Positions 23,290 to 37,044 of a stretch of DNA of 64,000 nucleotides are shown one piece after another. This DNA is from Chiridota heheva. Its lineage: Eukaryota; Echinodermata; Holothuroidea; Apodida; Chiridotidae. Each line of letters opens with the position of its first letter. Positions within the stretch are counted from its first letter, which is position 1. The position numbers were made by a program, and so were the translations under genes. The stretch is from NCBI GenBank assembly GCA_020152595.1, contig JAIGNY010001448.1, positions 1,125,501 through 1,189,500 of the forward strand. The letters are read 5' to 3'. The notes beneath the pieces were generated by a model. The model was not told the DNA's origin. It searched no databases and worked only from the letters and a program-made list of their open reading frames with translations.

Positions 23290-24845
23290 CTTTTCTGGGT
23301 AATATATTGTGTTTTGTGAAAAGCTACCTGATATATCACAACATCAAAATTTGCTTTTGTTTTGTGCTTCATAAAGAGACCCATTTCCACTCACTCAGCT
23401 GTAGCTGTCCTGTTCAAGGATGTTTGTTGTAGATATATCCCTAGTTCTGGATGTATGCCTCGGTGATGTGACCTTTTGTACCTAGTTTTGGACCATTCAG
23501 GCATTTTGGGGTGTCAGTATCTTATAATGGGTATCTTTACTGGTGCTGATAACACTTTCTCTTTGGATATATTTGTAGAATTTATTGACACTTCAGGACA
23601 TAAAGAATGAATTAGAAGAGCATGAGATTTGTTTTCCTACCTTTCATCTTATGATAAAGAAGTTATTCAATTAATCTCACACACAAATTCTTTATCATAG
23701 TGCCTTTTATTAATTCTGCCATTGTTCTCGTGAGTTTATCCCTGTAAAGATATTGTATTGATTGAATTCTGGTTTGTGTAATCAAATTTTGCCTTGAGAA
23801 GGTAAGGAAATAATTGAGCACATCCTTTAGCCTGGGTTTGATAATTACTTTAGGGCCCTCTCTTTACATTGCAATGAATAGGTAAGAATTATGCCCGGAG
23901 ATACCTGCTTTTCATTTTCTGTAAAGTAAAATGACATAATTCTTAGGGGAAAATAACCAATATCTTATACTATGCTGGCCCATTTATTAAAGAAGTTGTT
24001 TGCAATACTAAACAATCTGTGGTATTCACACAAGTTTGTTTTCTTTGATTCAGTATTCTGTGTCAGTTATGTGGAATGATGAAGAGGGACAAATGTACTT
24101 CATTGTCTATAATTTGCATAGTTCTTTGTAAATCATGGACGGAGGAAAAGATATGGTAGTCATTATTTGAGGAGTGATGCAAAAGTGTGAGAGTGAAAAA
24201 GGTAAATAAGTGATGAAAAGAGTCTCATGATATCAAGGTGGATGATTCTTTGCTTACCAAACATTTCTTATTGCTCCGACACCTTAGTTTCATGTCATTC
24301 ATTTGACATGCATGCAAAGTCTTTTTCTGTATGTTTCAAAACTTTGTGAAATACAGAACAATTGAATTTTGGAAAATAATAATGACTGTCATATCAAAAA
24401 GCAGGACTGTAAATTATGTTTCAATTATCGACTAAATTATCACTTACAATTACAGAGTGTGACAATTCAAAAATTCCAAAATGACATTTTTTGAACTTAG
24501 TGGTCCTTACATAAAGTTCTGTTTGACAATTCTGAGTCCTATGTAAGCAACAGTGTATGAAGCAAGTCACAATAAAACATTCCTTGAAAAATTGTACTTG
24601 GTCCTTGCTGTTTTATATGCAAATTTTGTCGCTGGATTTATGACGACACACAACTTCATTCATGTTGTTGTTCTTCCCCACATAGAAGGAAGAAAAGTAT
24701 GCTCCACGGAAGAGCTTAGTTGAGAAAAATGGAATGCACCTACTGGAGCCTTGTTCTGTTTAGTCAAATGAGAGATATATTGAAATTGTGCAGAATGTTC
24801 TTTCACTGCAAGATGTAAAAACACATTTTCTTCTCTTTCTTTTAG

Positions 24846-24910
24846 TGCTATTCCCCTCAGGAGCAGAGGAATGTCAAGCTTTACCTGCGCCAATCTTATC
24901 ATCCAGATAA
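24846..24910 (+). CDS. FEZ: FEZ/UNC-76, last coding exon with stop
   Basis: After acceptor TTCTTTCTTTTAG (to 24845), the exon completes the split codon as Val and reads VLFPSGAEECQALPAPILSS-R then TAA (24908-24910). The VL(C/F)P motif right after YILK is the conserved C-terminal end of FEZ1/FEZ2, which normally stop one residue later. Here the protein continues for about 17 more residues, a C-terminal extension relative to vertebrates. Confidence 0.9.
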
Positions 24911-26454
24911 ACTCAAATCTTGCCTAAATATTGGAACTGTCTTGCTCAGAAATGAACCAGAGCATGTGTACTCTCTGTATTGATACATCTTATTTTTCTT
25001 CCTATTTATCATGTAATATAAATTTTATTCAAAGTATATGAAGACTATTTCTTTCAAAGTGGAATTTATGATCGTGCAAAAGCCTGTTTCCTAGATGGAA
25101 TCCTTTGTTTACCGTTCTCCTGATTAATGAAGCAGAAACAGGATTGTTGTTACTCTCTTGTTGTGTGGATGACTTTTGTGGATTGGAAGTTAACAGATTA
25201 TATATAGGAATGTATACACTACATATTGCATCATGCCTATTCTGCATAACTGTTGAAGTGTAATATGCTGTTTGATGTCAAAAGACATTGTCAAATGAGA
25301 AAAGTGTGCTAAATCACAGTGCTAAAACAGTGATAGTTGTTTCAGACAAAAAATAGTAAAGCTGCTTGTAACTGTGGTCTTAAGATACGATTTGAAGAGT
25401 TCTGATTGGCTGAGAAAGTTGTATGTATGTATAAATATGAAGTGTGCTTTTAACACCATTGTCATTGTTCATTTTCACATCATTTTTTTTTACCTCCAAA
25501 AACATGTTGGTTTAAATGGTCAGCTTTTTAAACCAAGTTTAGTGTTTATCCAAGTAAATGATGAAATTCTGCTCAAAGAGCAACCAACAGTGGTTGATAT
25601 TTACTGACTGTTTTGAAACTGAAATGAATGCCGGAAGCGACAGTTGGGTTTCATTTAAAGGACGTTATTTCTTCCAGAATTCATTAGAAGGGTCACATCT
25701 GTGTACTGATGTTATCTCCCTGGTTTCAGACTTATGCTAAGTCGCAAAGGTGTTTATAACCCCAGGTATCATGTTACACAGATGAAGAGTCAGCTAGCTG
25801 TACAAAAGTCAAAAACATTAGGTATTATCTGTTCTTCACGTTATCCGTCGTTGTCTCAAATGCAAAAATTTGCAGTATGCCACCTGTAGTTGCTTTTTGA
25901 TGCAGAATATGTCAAGTCTAGTTAACTTCCCATGGTATCAAAAACCTAATCCCAGTATCATAAACACATTTAGATGGCAATATAGGATCAATGTTTTGCA
26001 GTTTAAAATTCTTGTTGTAATATCTAACATTATATTCTCTTATATGGAAGGAGCGATAAGGGATGGAAATTTGAAGTGCGAGTGCGGCTTGTGTGACAAA
26101 ATATAGTGAAGGAGATTGGCAAAAGTGATCCATATAGCTGATAACAAGTACTTAGGGATGCCGTACTTAAATAGTATCATTGTAATGTACATTCTTTATG
26201 GATTTCAGACTTACTACTGCAAAGGGCAAAATGTTTTGTCAGGTTGTACTTATCTTGTGTGTAAGATCCTTTAGATGATGTATCAATAAGGAACAAGGAA
26301 ATGTTAGTGTGTTGTACATGTTTCTCTGATTTTCATCCAAAATTCCTGGTGTAAAAGTAGACAATTCAGAATGTTATCAGGTTTTTGCTTTGATTGATTA
26401 AATAAACCCCTGACGGATTGAACAAATGTTGGAATATAATAGTTTTGAAATAAA
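24911..26454 (+). other. Probable FEZ 3' untranslated region
   Basis: No coding signal. The first clear AATAAA hexamers downstream of the stop on the plus strand are at 26401-26406 and 26449-26454, which would give a 3' UTR of about 1.5 kb. The true end is an inference and would need transcript data. Confidence 0.4.
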
Positions 26455-26726
26455 GACTTACATTCTTCAACACAATTTTATTCCTATCATAAACTCTTGT
26501 GAACTATCTGGCTCAAGCATGCCATCAAATTACAATTTTTATGTTTTTATTTCTTGTCTTTTTCTACATATTTAGAACAAAAAGGTAAAACTAGGTCATT
26601 TTTGAAGGAATTTAGTAATTGATGCAACAGAGGGGTAGGTAAAAGCCATATGTAAATTTATTTGTTATTCTCTGCTTCCTTTTGTATGTAAATTAATTTG
26701 AAGCTCAGGTTGTGTATGAAGTACTT

Positions 26727-27055
26727 ATTATTTGAAAGTTTTTGTTGCCTACGATTATAACCACCTTATTTATTATCCAGAAGAGAAGTGAGTTACTGGA
26801 GGTTGACTGTTGCAGTATGATACATTGTTGGCAAGTGAGTTACTGGAGGTTGACTGTTACAGTATGATTCATTGTTGACATTCTTATCCTTGTTATATTC
26901 ATCTGCTATTATTTGAAAGTTTTTGTTGCCTACGATTATAACCACCTTATTTATTATCCAGAAGAGAAGTGAGTTACTGGAGGTTGGCTGTTACAGTATG
27001 ATACACTGTTGGCATTCTTATCCATGTTATATTCATCTGCTATTTTTAAATTTAA
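26727..27055. repeat. 181-bp tandem duplication with an extra internal half-copy
   Basis: ATTATTTGAAAGTTTTTGTT...ATCCAGAAGAGAAG occurs at 26727 and again at 26908, and the GTGAGTTACTGGAGGTTG(A/G)CTG segment appears three times (about 26788, 26835 and 26968). Copies are nearly identical, so the duplication is recent. Confidence 0.85.
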
Positions 27056-30000
27056 ACATATTTGTTTTGCCCATACTTCTTGAGTTGATTATTCCTTTAA
27101 GATATTTTGCATTAGTATTCTAATTACAGAATATAACATTTTTTTGTTGTAAGGAAAAGTAGGTTATCAGTGTTTACACAGTATTACAAAAAAGAATTAG
27201 CTATGCTTAAAACATCAGTTGGTGCTATGAGAATATCCTTGAGTTATATATTAGGCTTTTTTTGTTTTGTTTTTTCATTTCATTTTGAGGGAGGAATTTC
27301 CAGAATACCCGTGGCTATCTTCACCTTTCTAGAATAAGAAGGAAGTAACCACATAGCATGTGATGTACGAAAAATGTCATATAGTGAAAACTACTTTGCA
27401 CAACGTTTTTCCATCTTTTGAAAAGTCGACCATTTTATTCACACTTCTTAAAATCTTTCCTGTGTAGTGTATATTTGTCTCAAATTGTAAAGATTCAGTT
27501 GTTGTGTGACTTAAAATCCTCAATGACTTTGTGTTGCTTTGACGTGACCTAATCCTGTAATTGTGCTTGCTAAGATAATTTATGTACAACACACTTTTTT
27601 TAAATGGTAAGTTTAATTGATAGATGTGGTTTGAGCAAATTCTGCTTCAAAATGTTAACAGAAATGATTTTTACCAATACTGTTATATTTTATAATTTTC
27701 AACCCATTGTTTTACTACAAGAGTTCTCTGATAGCGTGTAATTTTGAAATGCCACACCGCACAAACGTTTTACTTTCCCACCATAGTTCGCATAACGTTA
27801 TCAGCCAGGGACATTCACTGCTAAAGGGTTATATGAAGGTTGCAAAAATATGTACCATTCATGATTACTCTGCTATGCTTGAGAGAATCAAGAACTTTGT
27901 GATCCTTATTTTGTTGAAAGGAAGAAAAAAATACTGTTTATGCAACTGTGTGATGCCAATGCTACTTACTACAGAGCATTCATTACAAACTACCGCCCCT
28001 CGTTGAACTTGGAAATTTTCTTTAGGAGAGTTTTTTTATATCCGATCTATTTCAGTTCAAACTTCCCAGTATGCAGCTGTATAAGATTGTTTTGTATAAT
28101 AATTGTGTATTGATATCTGCCTACAAGACTGCAAAATATGTTCAATTATTTCTTTGTACTTTAAGGTTTACTCCCCATTTTTCTCTCATTAATATTTCTT
28201 GGGGAGGTTTCTTACAGTCTCTTAAGAAAATTTTGTATGTACATAGCAAATCAGTTAATCCATTTTTACTAAGCGTTTAAGGAAAGTACATTGTTAGCAC
28301 AAGTACACTTAAGTTATTTTAGGCTGTTTGTGTAACTTGCCATTAGCTGAAGAAAAAAAACTGTCAGCTTGGCTGAATTACTTAAGTCATGTCAGTGTAG
28401 GGTTCAGATGCTTAGAATTTAGGGAACCATTTTCTGCTTTTTTTTAAGCTTTCAGATACTAGTATGGAATGAGATCTTAAAATGATCTTTCATTATATAT
28501 AGATTAATTGTTATCAAAAGCTGATTTGATGCCAATTCTTTTTGCACATTAGTGGGGTTTTATTCTTTGATGAAGAATGTGGAATTTAGTGTTTAAATGT
28601 CTATGGGATGTTTTACCAATCAAAATCAAAACATTTTACAAAACCTATTAACTTGACATGTACATAAATTTGTAAAAATAGGTGTATTATTTAGTGAACA
28701 TCATATGCAATTGATCTTTTGTAAAAAGAGGAAATATGGCATGAAATTTCTGTGCAAAAGCAGTGCTGATAGAAGATGGATCTGTGTGTTGCTTGTGAGC
28801 ATGTCAACCTCATATGTAGGTAGTGTCATTTGTGCGCTCCTGTTGATGTGTTAAATATTATGCAAATCAAATTTGGAAAAAAGTCATACACTTTGCCAGC
28901 ACAAATTATTTATCCAGATAATATGACTTATGACTAACAAAGCTAGCTCTTAAATTTGGACTTAATTTACCCAATCTGATACAACACAAAACTCATGAAG
29001 AGTTTTGAGTCGTGATGAAAATTCTATCATTGTTAATTCTGTAACAAAGGGGATGCGGATGCCAGGAACAAATCTATGCCCAGTTGATGTATCTTGTGAA
29101 GATAAGATCATGTAGCACCCAACAACGTGTTTATATAGAATTTCAAAATATGATTGTGTGATTCAGTGCAATTTGTACATATATATAATTTACACATCTC
29201 TTTATATCTGCCAAATCTAAAGTTCTGTTTTGTTTTCAAGTGCTGCAAATTCTTCTTCTTTTAACCAGCATTGGTTGTTGTACTTAATCAAGTCTAAAAT
29301 AGCAAAATGTGTGCATGTAACAGTTTTCAACTATGAAATTCTTTGTTTTTTTGTCTTATGCAATGCAATTCACAGTAGTAATTGACTGGTGTTAGTATGT
29401 TTAATCAAGAATGGTGTAACTGTTGAAAAGAATTCACTTTTAGGAATAAGCTTGGAACTTCAAGTGGGGATCTGGGATCCACTAGACTGCTAGGGTTCTG
29501 CATTGCATGTTACCCAAGAGATGCTAATGAAACATTTAGGTATGAGCTTTTATGGTTGCATGCAGATACAGGTCAAAGCACTGTTTTCACTCATGCATGT
29601 GTTAATTGTTAAATAACAATGTCTGCCACTTTCCTTACAACCAATAGTAATGAAAGCAAATAAGGGCCATTTCTTCCTAGTTTTAAGATATACTTCAGAA
29701 TTTATGTCTAAGGGCACCTTATAAATAATTCTTTGTGTATATCAAAACTTTAAGAGTGAAAAATTCATGACACCCCAAAAGTCACAAACTGGTTGTATGA
29801 ATGAGCAGGATGGGAGATGGGGGATAGCATATCCCCTCCTCCCCCTTCACATTACTTGTTTTGATGATAAGTGATTTCGAAATTGACTAGTGCTTCTCAA
29901 CAATGAGATATGACAAAAAGTAAAATGATCAAACGTTCACATACATCAAAAACATTTTGTCCAGGGTACTCTGGCCACTCTCTTTTAAGTACACAATTTA

Positions 30001-30663
30001 TTCCAGGATTACTCAGATTTGTCTTCTATTTTGAATGAACCAGTTCATGTGTGATGTACTGCCAGCACGTTGTGACATTTTGCAGGATTTCTTTTACTAT
30101 TCAAAGGGAACAAGAGAAGCATGTCAGATGATTAGATAAGTGCAATCCATTTCACCTGCGCTCTTTTTGTGAAATATTTTTTGAAAATTTTCCGTTTTAC
30201 TTATTTTTTGTTTTGTCATGTTAAATTTTATTTGCTTGAAGTGGATAATAAGTAAGTGGATAAATAAGTGGATAATATGTTATTTGTATAATTTCTTTAA
30301 GTGCACTATTTTATATGTATGAATGAATGGTTTGTAAAAGTGTAAATAGAATAATACTATTATGCACACCCTACCTTATCAGTGTATGGTAAGCATTGCT
30401 CGCTAAGTCCTTATCATGCATTCATAATTGATGTAGCTTCAAAATCAAGTTTGGGAAAGAAACACTTCAAGTCAGTTTGTGACGTATGTTTGAATTTTCC
30501 TAAGAAAGTGGTGTATCAGGAAGCAAGAAAACTTAGTGTGTCAAAGAAACCTTAAGTGGTATGTTGTGAGATGAATGTGCGTAAGTACCAACACAAAATG
30601 TTTTATCCTCTTGAATATGAATCTTGAAATCCGATCATATTCCTGCTAATGAAATTGCAGGGG
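27056..30663. other. AT-rich intergenic stretch between convergent genes
   Basis: No gene, RNA or repeat family recognised. All ORFs here are under 100 codons and lack domains. Confidence 0.45.
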
Positions 30664-30743
30664 TAGGATGCATGTATAACATTTTGAAGTATTGCTTGCA
30701 TCTTAGGATGCATGTATAACATTTTGAAGTATTGCTTGCATCT
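30664..30743. repeat. Perfect 40-bp direct duplication
   Basis: Two identical adjacent 40-base units starting TAGGATGCATGTATAACATT. The lack of divergence implies a very recent slippage event or an assembly artefact. Confidence 0.95.
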
Positions 30744-32885
30744 TAGGCTGTTGAATTGTCATAATTCTACTGGAAAATGAAAGTATTATTTGTTTATAAG
30801 ATGTGTAGTCTGTCAGGGAAATTGATCTGCCAGTGTTAAGTTGTGCAGATTTGAGCTAGAATAGGTTTGGACAAATATTTTGCTGATAACCATTACGCAA
30901 AATCTTTTTGGGAGTGAAAGTTCATAATTCTTTTAATAACTTTAAAAATGGTGAATTTCATCAAAACCTTGAGGAGAAAAGTTACATTGTTTATCTGACT
31001 GGACATGATAGGACCAAAGTGTGCAGCTTTTTTGGGATGTACTTCGTATGATTGATATTTACTCTCATTCCAAGGCTTTTACATGTGTGAAGAATGATTC
31101 CCTTTTTTAAGTCTTGTGTGGTTTTAAGACAAATGTGTGGTTCACTACCAAAAATTATACTGCACGTGGAGAAAAATTGTATAAGAAACAGATAACTAGG
31201 TCAAGTCAATTGAATTGGTGTCGTGAACTGTTGGTGATGGTTTTTATGTGGGTTCCAGGTTTTTTAAGAGTTATAAAAAAGAGTCATAAAATCAGAAATG
31301 TTAAGTAACCTAGATGAAGTTTTCTTTGATCATACAGAAACAAGTTCTCTTTGTGATTAATTTTACCATTAAGATCTCAATATCATTCCCTTATACCCTA
31401 TTGTTGGTTTTGATAAGAATTGAGAAATAATCCTCTTTTTATGGCGACCTGAATGTGCGATGGAATCCCTGTTGATTTTCATAAATAGGAATGTTGATTC
31501 GATCTAAACGTGACATTTTTCTAGTAGCATTCATGTAGTAAAAATCAGTTCTTTACATGGAGTGGGCTAAATAAGGTGGTGGTGGGTTGTTTTGCTTGGA
31601 ATCAGGGCTGTAAATTACGGGGAGACATAACAGGGGGACATTCTCTGGATTTCCTCCGCCTGCCCCCTACTTTTCTGTAGAATTGTAAAAATCAGTACAT
31701 TTTGGGGGAAATTTGCCTTGTTCACCCCCCTCCACTTTTTGAATAAGAGGGCATGTCCTCCCTCTCCCCACTTTCCAAATGAGAATTATGCTTGGAATGC
31801 TTACTCAACAATGTGCCAATGTCATTCTTGCATCAAATTGTTTTCAATCTTGCCTTTGAAAGCAAGGGATCGTTTCATCCCATTTGTAAATTTTCCTGTT
31901 TAGTGTAAAAAGTAGATAATATATGCAGATGTAGTCAGATAATAGATTATATAGAGAGCTAATTTTTTCAGTTCAGTTCAGTATTTCCTAAAATAGCATT
32001 GTGTACACCTGTATTTAATGTATGATTATGCATTTTGGTTTTGAGAATTAACCTGCTGGAATTGCAAAGATACTTTATTACAGAATATGTACAGATTACT
32101 AAGACATGAATCTTACACCGTTTTAAATCATTTTGATGCCAATTGATTGGGCAGCAGTGTAATGCATTACTTATCTTATTTATTTCTATGCAGAAGCTAA
32201 TGATAAGGATGATGTTTTTTCTGGCTCGTGGGAAAATAATTCCATCTAAAACTTAAGAAAAAGTAGCAAATCAATGAAAAATTCTATGTTGAACAAAACT
32301 AGATTTTGTCATTTAGAAAACTTGTCTGATTTTTGTCTAATTCTTTTTCTTGATGATTTGGTCAAATTCCCTTTTTTTTCTTTCATTAGGCAGATCAAAA
32401 AAATACCTTACATCACTATAAAAGATGTTTTCAGCATTTTTCGACCAATGAGAATTGGTCGTGATTTACTAAGATAAGTTTAAAGCAAGATGTACTCCTT
32501 ATCTGCTTATTGCATGTTTGAAGATTTCCTAGTATTGAAAATTTACAGTAGGGCAAGGGTTCGATGGGGAATCCTTTGAGTGTGTGTAACTATTGTCTCT
32601 ACAGTCACAATAAAAGGTGCTGTGCTGGTTACTTAAATATGTGAAATGAGCGTTTGTTACTGAATGTTTATGTGTGTGAATGTCAAATTCTTCATGATAT
32701 AATAAATAGAAAAGATTGTTTTACAGAAATGAAATGAAAGGTTCTCTTTTTTTATTTTCTTATTTTGTGGGCATTCCATATTTCTGTAAACACCCTCCCA
32801 GTTACATGTGGGTGACTGCCAAATCTAAAAAAATAGAATAAATACCACTCTGTTTGACTTTGCCCATAGGAATGGGAAAATTTAT
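30744..32885. other. AT-rich intergenic stretch
   Basis: Nothing recognised. Small ORFs only. Confidence 0.45.
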
Positions 32886-33307
32886 TTAAAGGAATTTCCA
32901 TACATATATGATACAGGACTATTAAAGAAACAAATTGGTGAAAACCATGTTGATACCTTGTTCTGTTTAGGAGTTACTGCATTCCAAGATTTCACAATAG
33001 TGTCAGTAGTGTGTTGAAAAGTGTCCATACATGTCAAGTGTGATGTCATAATTGCAGATCCAAGAAAATTGAAAAAAATAAAAATAAACAGCTTTTTACT
33101 TATAAGTACAAGACTACAAGAGTAGATGGTAAAGTATATTCTTGTAAAGTGCATGTTAAACCTATCTAAATTATTAAACAAAATTTAGAAAGAGGCAATT
33201 AATTTTCAAAGAAATGCATTAATATTGTCTTGGATCCAGCTTTATAAAATCACACTGTAAGAACTCCAGAGCGAAATAAGATATCAGCATAATAAATATT
33301 CCTTTAA
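32886..33307. mobile_element. TTAA-flanked MITE, short diverged copy
   Basis: The element 32890-33303 starts AGGAATTTCC and ends ATATTCCT, with TTAA on each side (32886-32889, 33304-33307). Internal words ACTATTAAAGAAACAAATTGG and TTCTGTTTAGGAGTTACTGC match the partial copy at 6909. The right arm (AATAAGATATCAGC) matches the 50618-51160 element's right arm (AATAAGATATTAAC). Confidence 0.7.
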
Positions 33308-34414
33308 CTAGTTCCAACCCTTGTATATCAAAGGTACAAAGTGTTGAAACAATGAAATACTTGCGCTTACAGAGGTGTCTACAGGATTGCTGTAAGCCAA
33401 AGCTGTATGTCGCAAGGAGAAAAAGCTGTGGAGTCACACAAACTGTGTGTGACATTACACTTCAAACAAATTTAAGCAGCTTCTTGTGTAATGTACATGA
33501 TCAACCTGGAACAAATTTTTCCTATTTTCTTTTATATGCTATGTTTTCAAATGAATGTACATGTCATGAGGCCCTATCCCTGTTCAGAGGGATGGAAGAT
33601 CCTTTATCATTTCCTGGTCAAATTTCTTCATACCAGTAAATGATATTTTTATATTAATCATCACACAAGCTGTAGTAAATAGTAAATTATGTAAGTAAGT
33701 TATGCTTTATATTAGTTCAAAGAACACATATCCCTTTTACTTATTACTTCAAAATAAAAGTCAAAACAAAAAATTATTTGTGCAAAAGTGTGAACTTTAT
33801 TTTGCATACAAAATATGTTTGGCACTCGACTGTTGCGGTGCCGTTAAACATCAACAAACAACAAAATATGTTAAATGCATTTTCCATTCTTATCTTAAAC
33901 TTAAAAAGTGCATAGAATTATTTTCTTCATTATTTAAGGCATACTTTAGAAGTAAAAATTTCATTTAATTTTAAACGAATAAAATCATTTTTTTATAAAT
34001 GTTATAATAAAATTGCAGAATTCACTGAATCTGAAAGAAATGGTACATACTAGATTCCTGTGACATTTGAACACAAGACCTCTGCTAGAGAGTTTAATTT
34101 TACAGATTATAACAACTGTATATATGCAAATTTGATTACTCCATGGCTAAAGTTACTTCTGCCTAAATAGAATCAATTAATATTATTCCCTGATAAAAGT
34201 ATGGTGAATATTAGGAGATTCAATTAAGTCCAATGACTCTTTTTTTTAAAGAGCATCTGTTACTCCTTAGCATTTTTTTTCACAAACAAAAAGTGTGTCT
34301 AATTTAATAGACCAACTTTAGGCGTTGGGGTTAACAAAACTCCCCCAAAATTATATTTTCCTTAATACAGTTTTCATACGGCACAAGTGGTGATCTGGGC
34401 CCCAAATCCCTAGG
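33308..34414. other. AT-rich intergenic stretch with a possible LINE 3' tail
   Basis: No gene. Around 33829-33862 the sequence GGTGCCGTTAAACATCAACA followed by AACAACAAA resembles the 3' end of a non-LTR element (compare the AAAC-repeat tail at 9260-9276), but it is too short to classify. Confidence 0.35.
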
Positions 34415-34480
34415 ACAGCAATTCTGAATAGGCGGCCCTCGGGCCAAATCTGGCCCGCCAGACAATCCAATCTGGCCTGC
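34415..34480. mobile_element. GGCCCGCGGGCC-type terminal fragment of a DNA transposon
   Basis: GGCGGCCCTCGGGCCAAATC then TGGCCCGCC is a short-range palindromic GC-rich motif of the kind seen at ends of some hAT-like elements. No matching opposite end was seen in the following kilobase. Confidence 0.4.
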
Positions 34481-36995
34481 GAACAATAGTCATAGTGGCA
34501 AACAATTATATAGTACGTCCCGATCGATCCGAATGAGATTGGTAAAAATCGCAAAACCATCAGGTTTTTTTTTGTTTTTCCAAGGCAGATCAGCGCATTA
34601 GAACATCGCGGCTAATCAAAAAAAATGTTATCTTTAGTTCCACTATAAAATGGGCAGACTCACGGAGTGTCAAAGGAAGGCGGATAAAAGAACCGCCGAC
34701 ATCTGGCGTACATCCTTATCGCGCGTGCTCTCAGCTTGTTTTTATTCAGGGATTGTTTTGACAGGTTTTGTTTGTCATGTGATGCTGGTTTTGCCACGCA
34801 ATTGGCCTGCAGCCTGAGGCTGTTGTCAAATGGTGGCCCATAGACAAAATTATTTAAGAAAGCGTGCCCTAGGATATGCATAGTCATGTATAAACAGACT
34901 GGTGTATTCTTAAGGAGCATTTGATTGATAATTTAGATTTTGATTGATAATCTATATTTCTTCAGGAATAAATAGTATGTAAATATGAAATGATTAATTT
35001 ACTGAATGGAAGTCCCAGGAATGCCTCACTTATCAAAAAATGCAAAATGGTGTACTCAAATTTCATTTCACTTTAATGATTGTCTGTAATTGACAGCTAA
35101 CACAATCATTGCAAATATTATTATCAGAATAATTATTGCTGAACATCCATATGCCCATAACCATTGCTTAGTTTGTCATTATTGACATTCTGTTAAGTTT
35201 ATAAAGCCTATATTTGTACAATTAGTAAGCTGAAAGCACTATAAACCAGAACATCAATGATGTTGAAGCTCATCTTTATCACAAAAACGTTAAAAGAGTA
35301 GTAAAGATGATATCAAAGGAAGATGAAATAGTGAGTTACCATTTTCAAGTCAAGTTTTGCATAAAAAATATATATTAATGGTCTACCATATTTTACCATA
35401 TTCTACTAGTATTTTATAAGAAGCAATTTATTCTTTGGATATTCCCATCGATTATACTCTAACATTGTACATCCTTTCTTTCATTTAGTTCTGTCTCAAA
35501 ATGCGCCAATCATATGATGTGAAACCAAGGGTGTACGAATACATCCTTGGTAAAACTAAACAATAAGTAAGGCTTTACACTTTTCTGCTTTATAAGGCCA
35601 TACCCCCAATTCAAAAGACCAAAGTTATTTTCCATCAAAATGTGTCAATTCAGCTGGAGGCATCTGATGTCAAAACTAAAGCTGTTTGGAGATTCAATTG
35701 ACTCCATATCTACACATGTGTTAGCTAGAAATAATCAATTCCCTCCAGGAAAGAAAAAACCTGTGGAGATTGTCCCCCCCCCCCCCCTGGATTTGCAGGA
35801 AGTATACTTCATCCCCCTCACAACACTTTTCAGAGAAAACAATATTTAAATCTTTAATACTGACAATACTTGTCTTATTATTTAAGTGGCAATGTTCTTT
35901 GTTGGCTAAAAGCAGTTTACTTTCCTTAAGAACCTTACACTGCAGAGAAAAACTCTACCATTTTAAATCTGAATTGGCATTTTTCAGAAAACTAATTTAA
36001 ATAGTGTCACATGGCTGAAAATCAATTGTCTCAATTCACGCAGGGTATGGGGTCAAGCGTTTGACAAAAATGCTTTAAAGGCTAATCATTAGTGCGATGT
36101 ACATTAAGGTAATATGTGTCATTAGTGTGATATACATGAAGGTAATATGCGTGTGCATTGTTGTCTACTACTTTTTCTTTATCTACTTCAGCTGATTGGT
36201 TACTGGTTAGGTAACAATGGGAAAATTCCCCAACAGTTGGTCAATTTATCCTGAAGGAATCATGCTCTGCTAAAATCAGTTTGAAATGGTTTATGGGATC
36301 TTCCTGAAAATTAGGCAAAAGTTTAGGAATGCATTTCGATTTACTTTAAGATTTCAGGTTTTGATATTTCACTCTAATAAAGAGGTCATAGCAATACTAA
36401 AAGCCAATTTTAAACATAAAACCTGAAATATATTTATACAATCTTATTTCATTAATTGTTATTTAATCCAAGTATCATTTCAGAAAAAAATAAATGTCTT
36501 CTAAAAGTGCTACATACTATTTTTAAACACATTTTAACTGCATAAAAACAAAATTGATAGATCTTTAATCTCCCCTAATATATATATATATATGTATATG
36601 TGGCATTAAATGGCATAATCCTTTTATCTTGGTTATTGCAACAAATCTTAAATCAAGTTTGAAAAGTCATTGAATTTTACCTACATGTATGACTTGTAAT
36701 TGTTGGAGCAAGAATGCTTCAATATCTTATTCTCACTGTAGACTCGTTTTTATCATGGAAGACTTCTTGAAAGCACTTTGTAAGGAAATAAAATCTTACA
36801 ATTTTCAAGAGCACAAAAATGGAAGCAAAATGAATATATAATTACAATGCATGATAATTCTTACAACTTACGAATAATATATACAGGCACAAGAACTAAT
36901 AATGCGGTAAAACTTTTGATACAAATTTAGGGTGCATGTAATATCTGCAAGTGATGAAGCTTGGCGAAGAGACATATTCTGTACACACATTTCCT
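34481..36995. other. 3' flank of the minus-strand gene, no gene recognised
   Basis: Contains a poly-C run (about 35775-35787) and a 33-bp duplication at 36087-36152. No clear AATAAA on the minus strand close to the stop at 36996-36998, so the transcript end is not placed. Confidence 0.4.
36087..36152. repeat. 33-bp direct duplication
   Basis: CATTAGTG(C/T)GAT(G/A)TACAT(T/G)A followed by AGGTAATATG(T/C)GT, present twice in a row at 36087 and 36120 with four substitutions. Confidence 0.85.
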
Positions 36996-37044
36996 TCAGT
37001 GGAGTTTATACAGTCGATTTGTAAGGTGCATATCATCTGTGTAC
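36996..37044 (-). CDS. Unrecognised minus-strand gene, last coding exon
   Basis: Reading leftward, acceptor TTATTTCTTGTTTTCAG is followed by G (completing an Arg codon with AG from the previous exon), then YTDDMHLTNRLYKLH and TGA (complement of 36996-36998). The phase fits the donor at 38829/38830 exactly, which is the main reason to believe the exon pair. Function not recognised. Confidence 0.75.

Larger units (their letters stand above)
21567..24845 (+). other. FEZ last intron (phase 1)
   Basis: A 3.28-kb intron. It holds a tRNA-like SINE-head fragment (22397-22440) and a long (TA)n run (23224-23286). Otherwise AT-rich with no recognised genes. Confidence 0.85.

Noticed and set aside
23205-23432. 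Tyr-Ile repeat ORF
   Set aside because: Translation of the (TA)n microsatellite.
24660-24902. 80-codon minus-strand ORF overlapping the last FEZ exon
   Set aside because: Antisense shadow of a confirmed plus-strand exon and intron.
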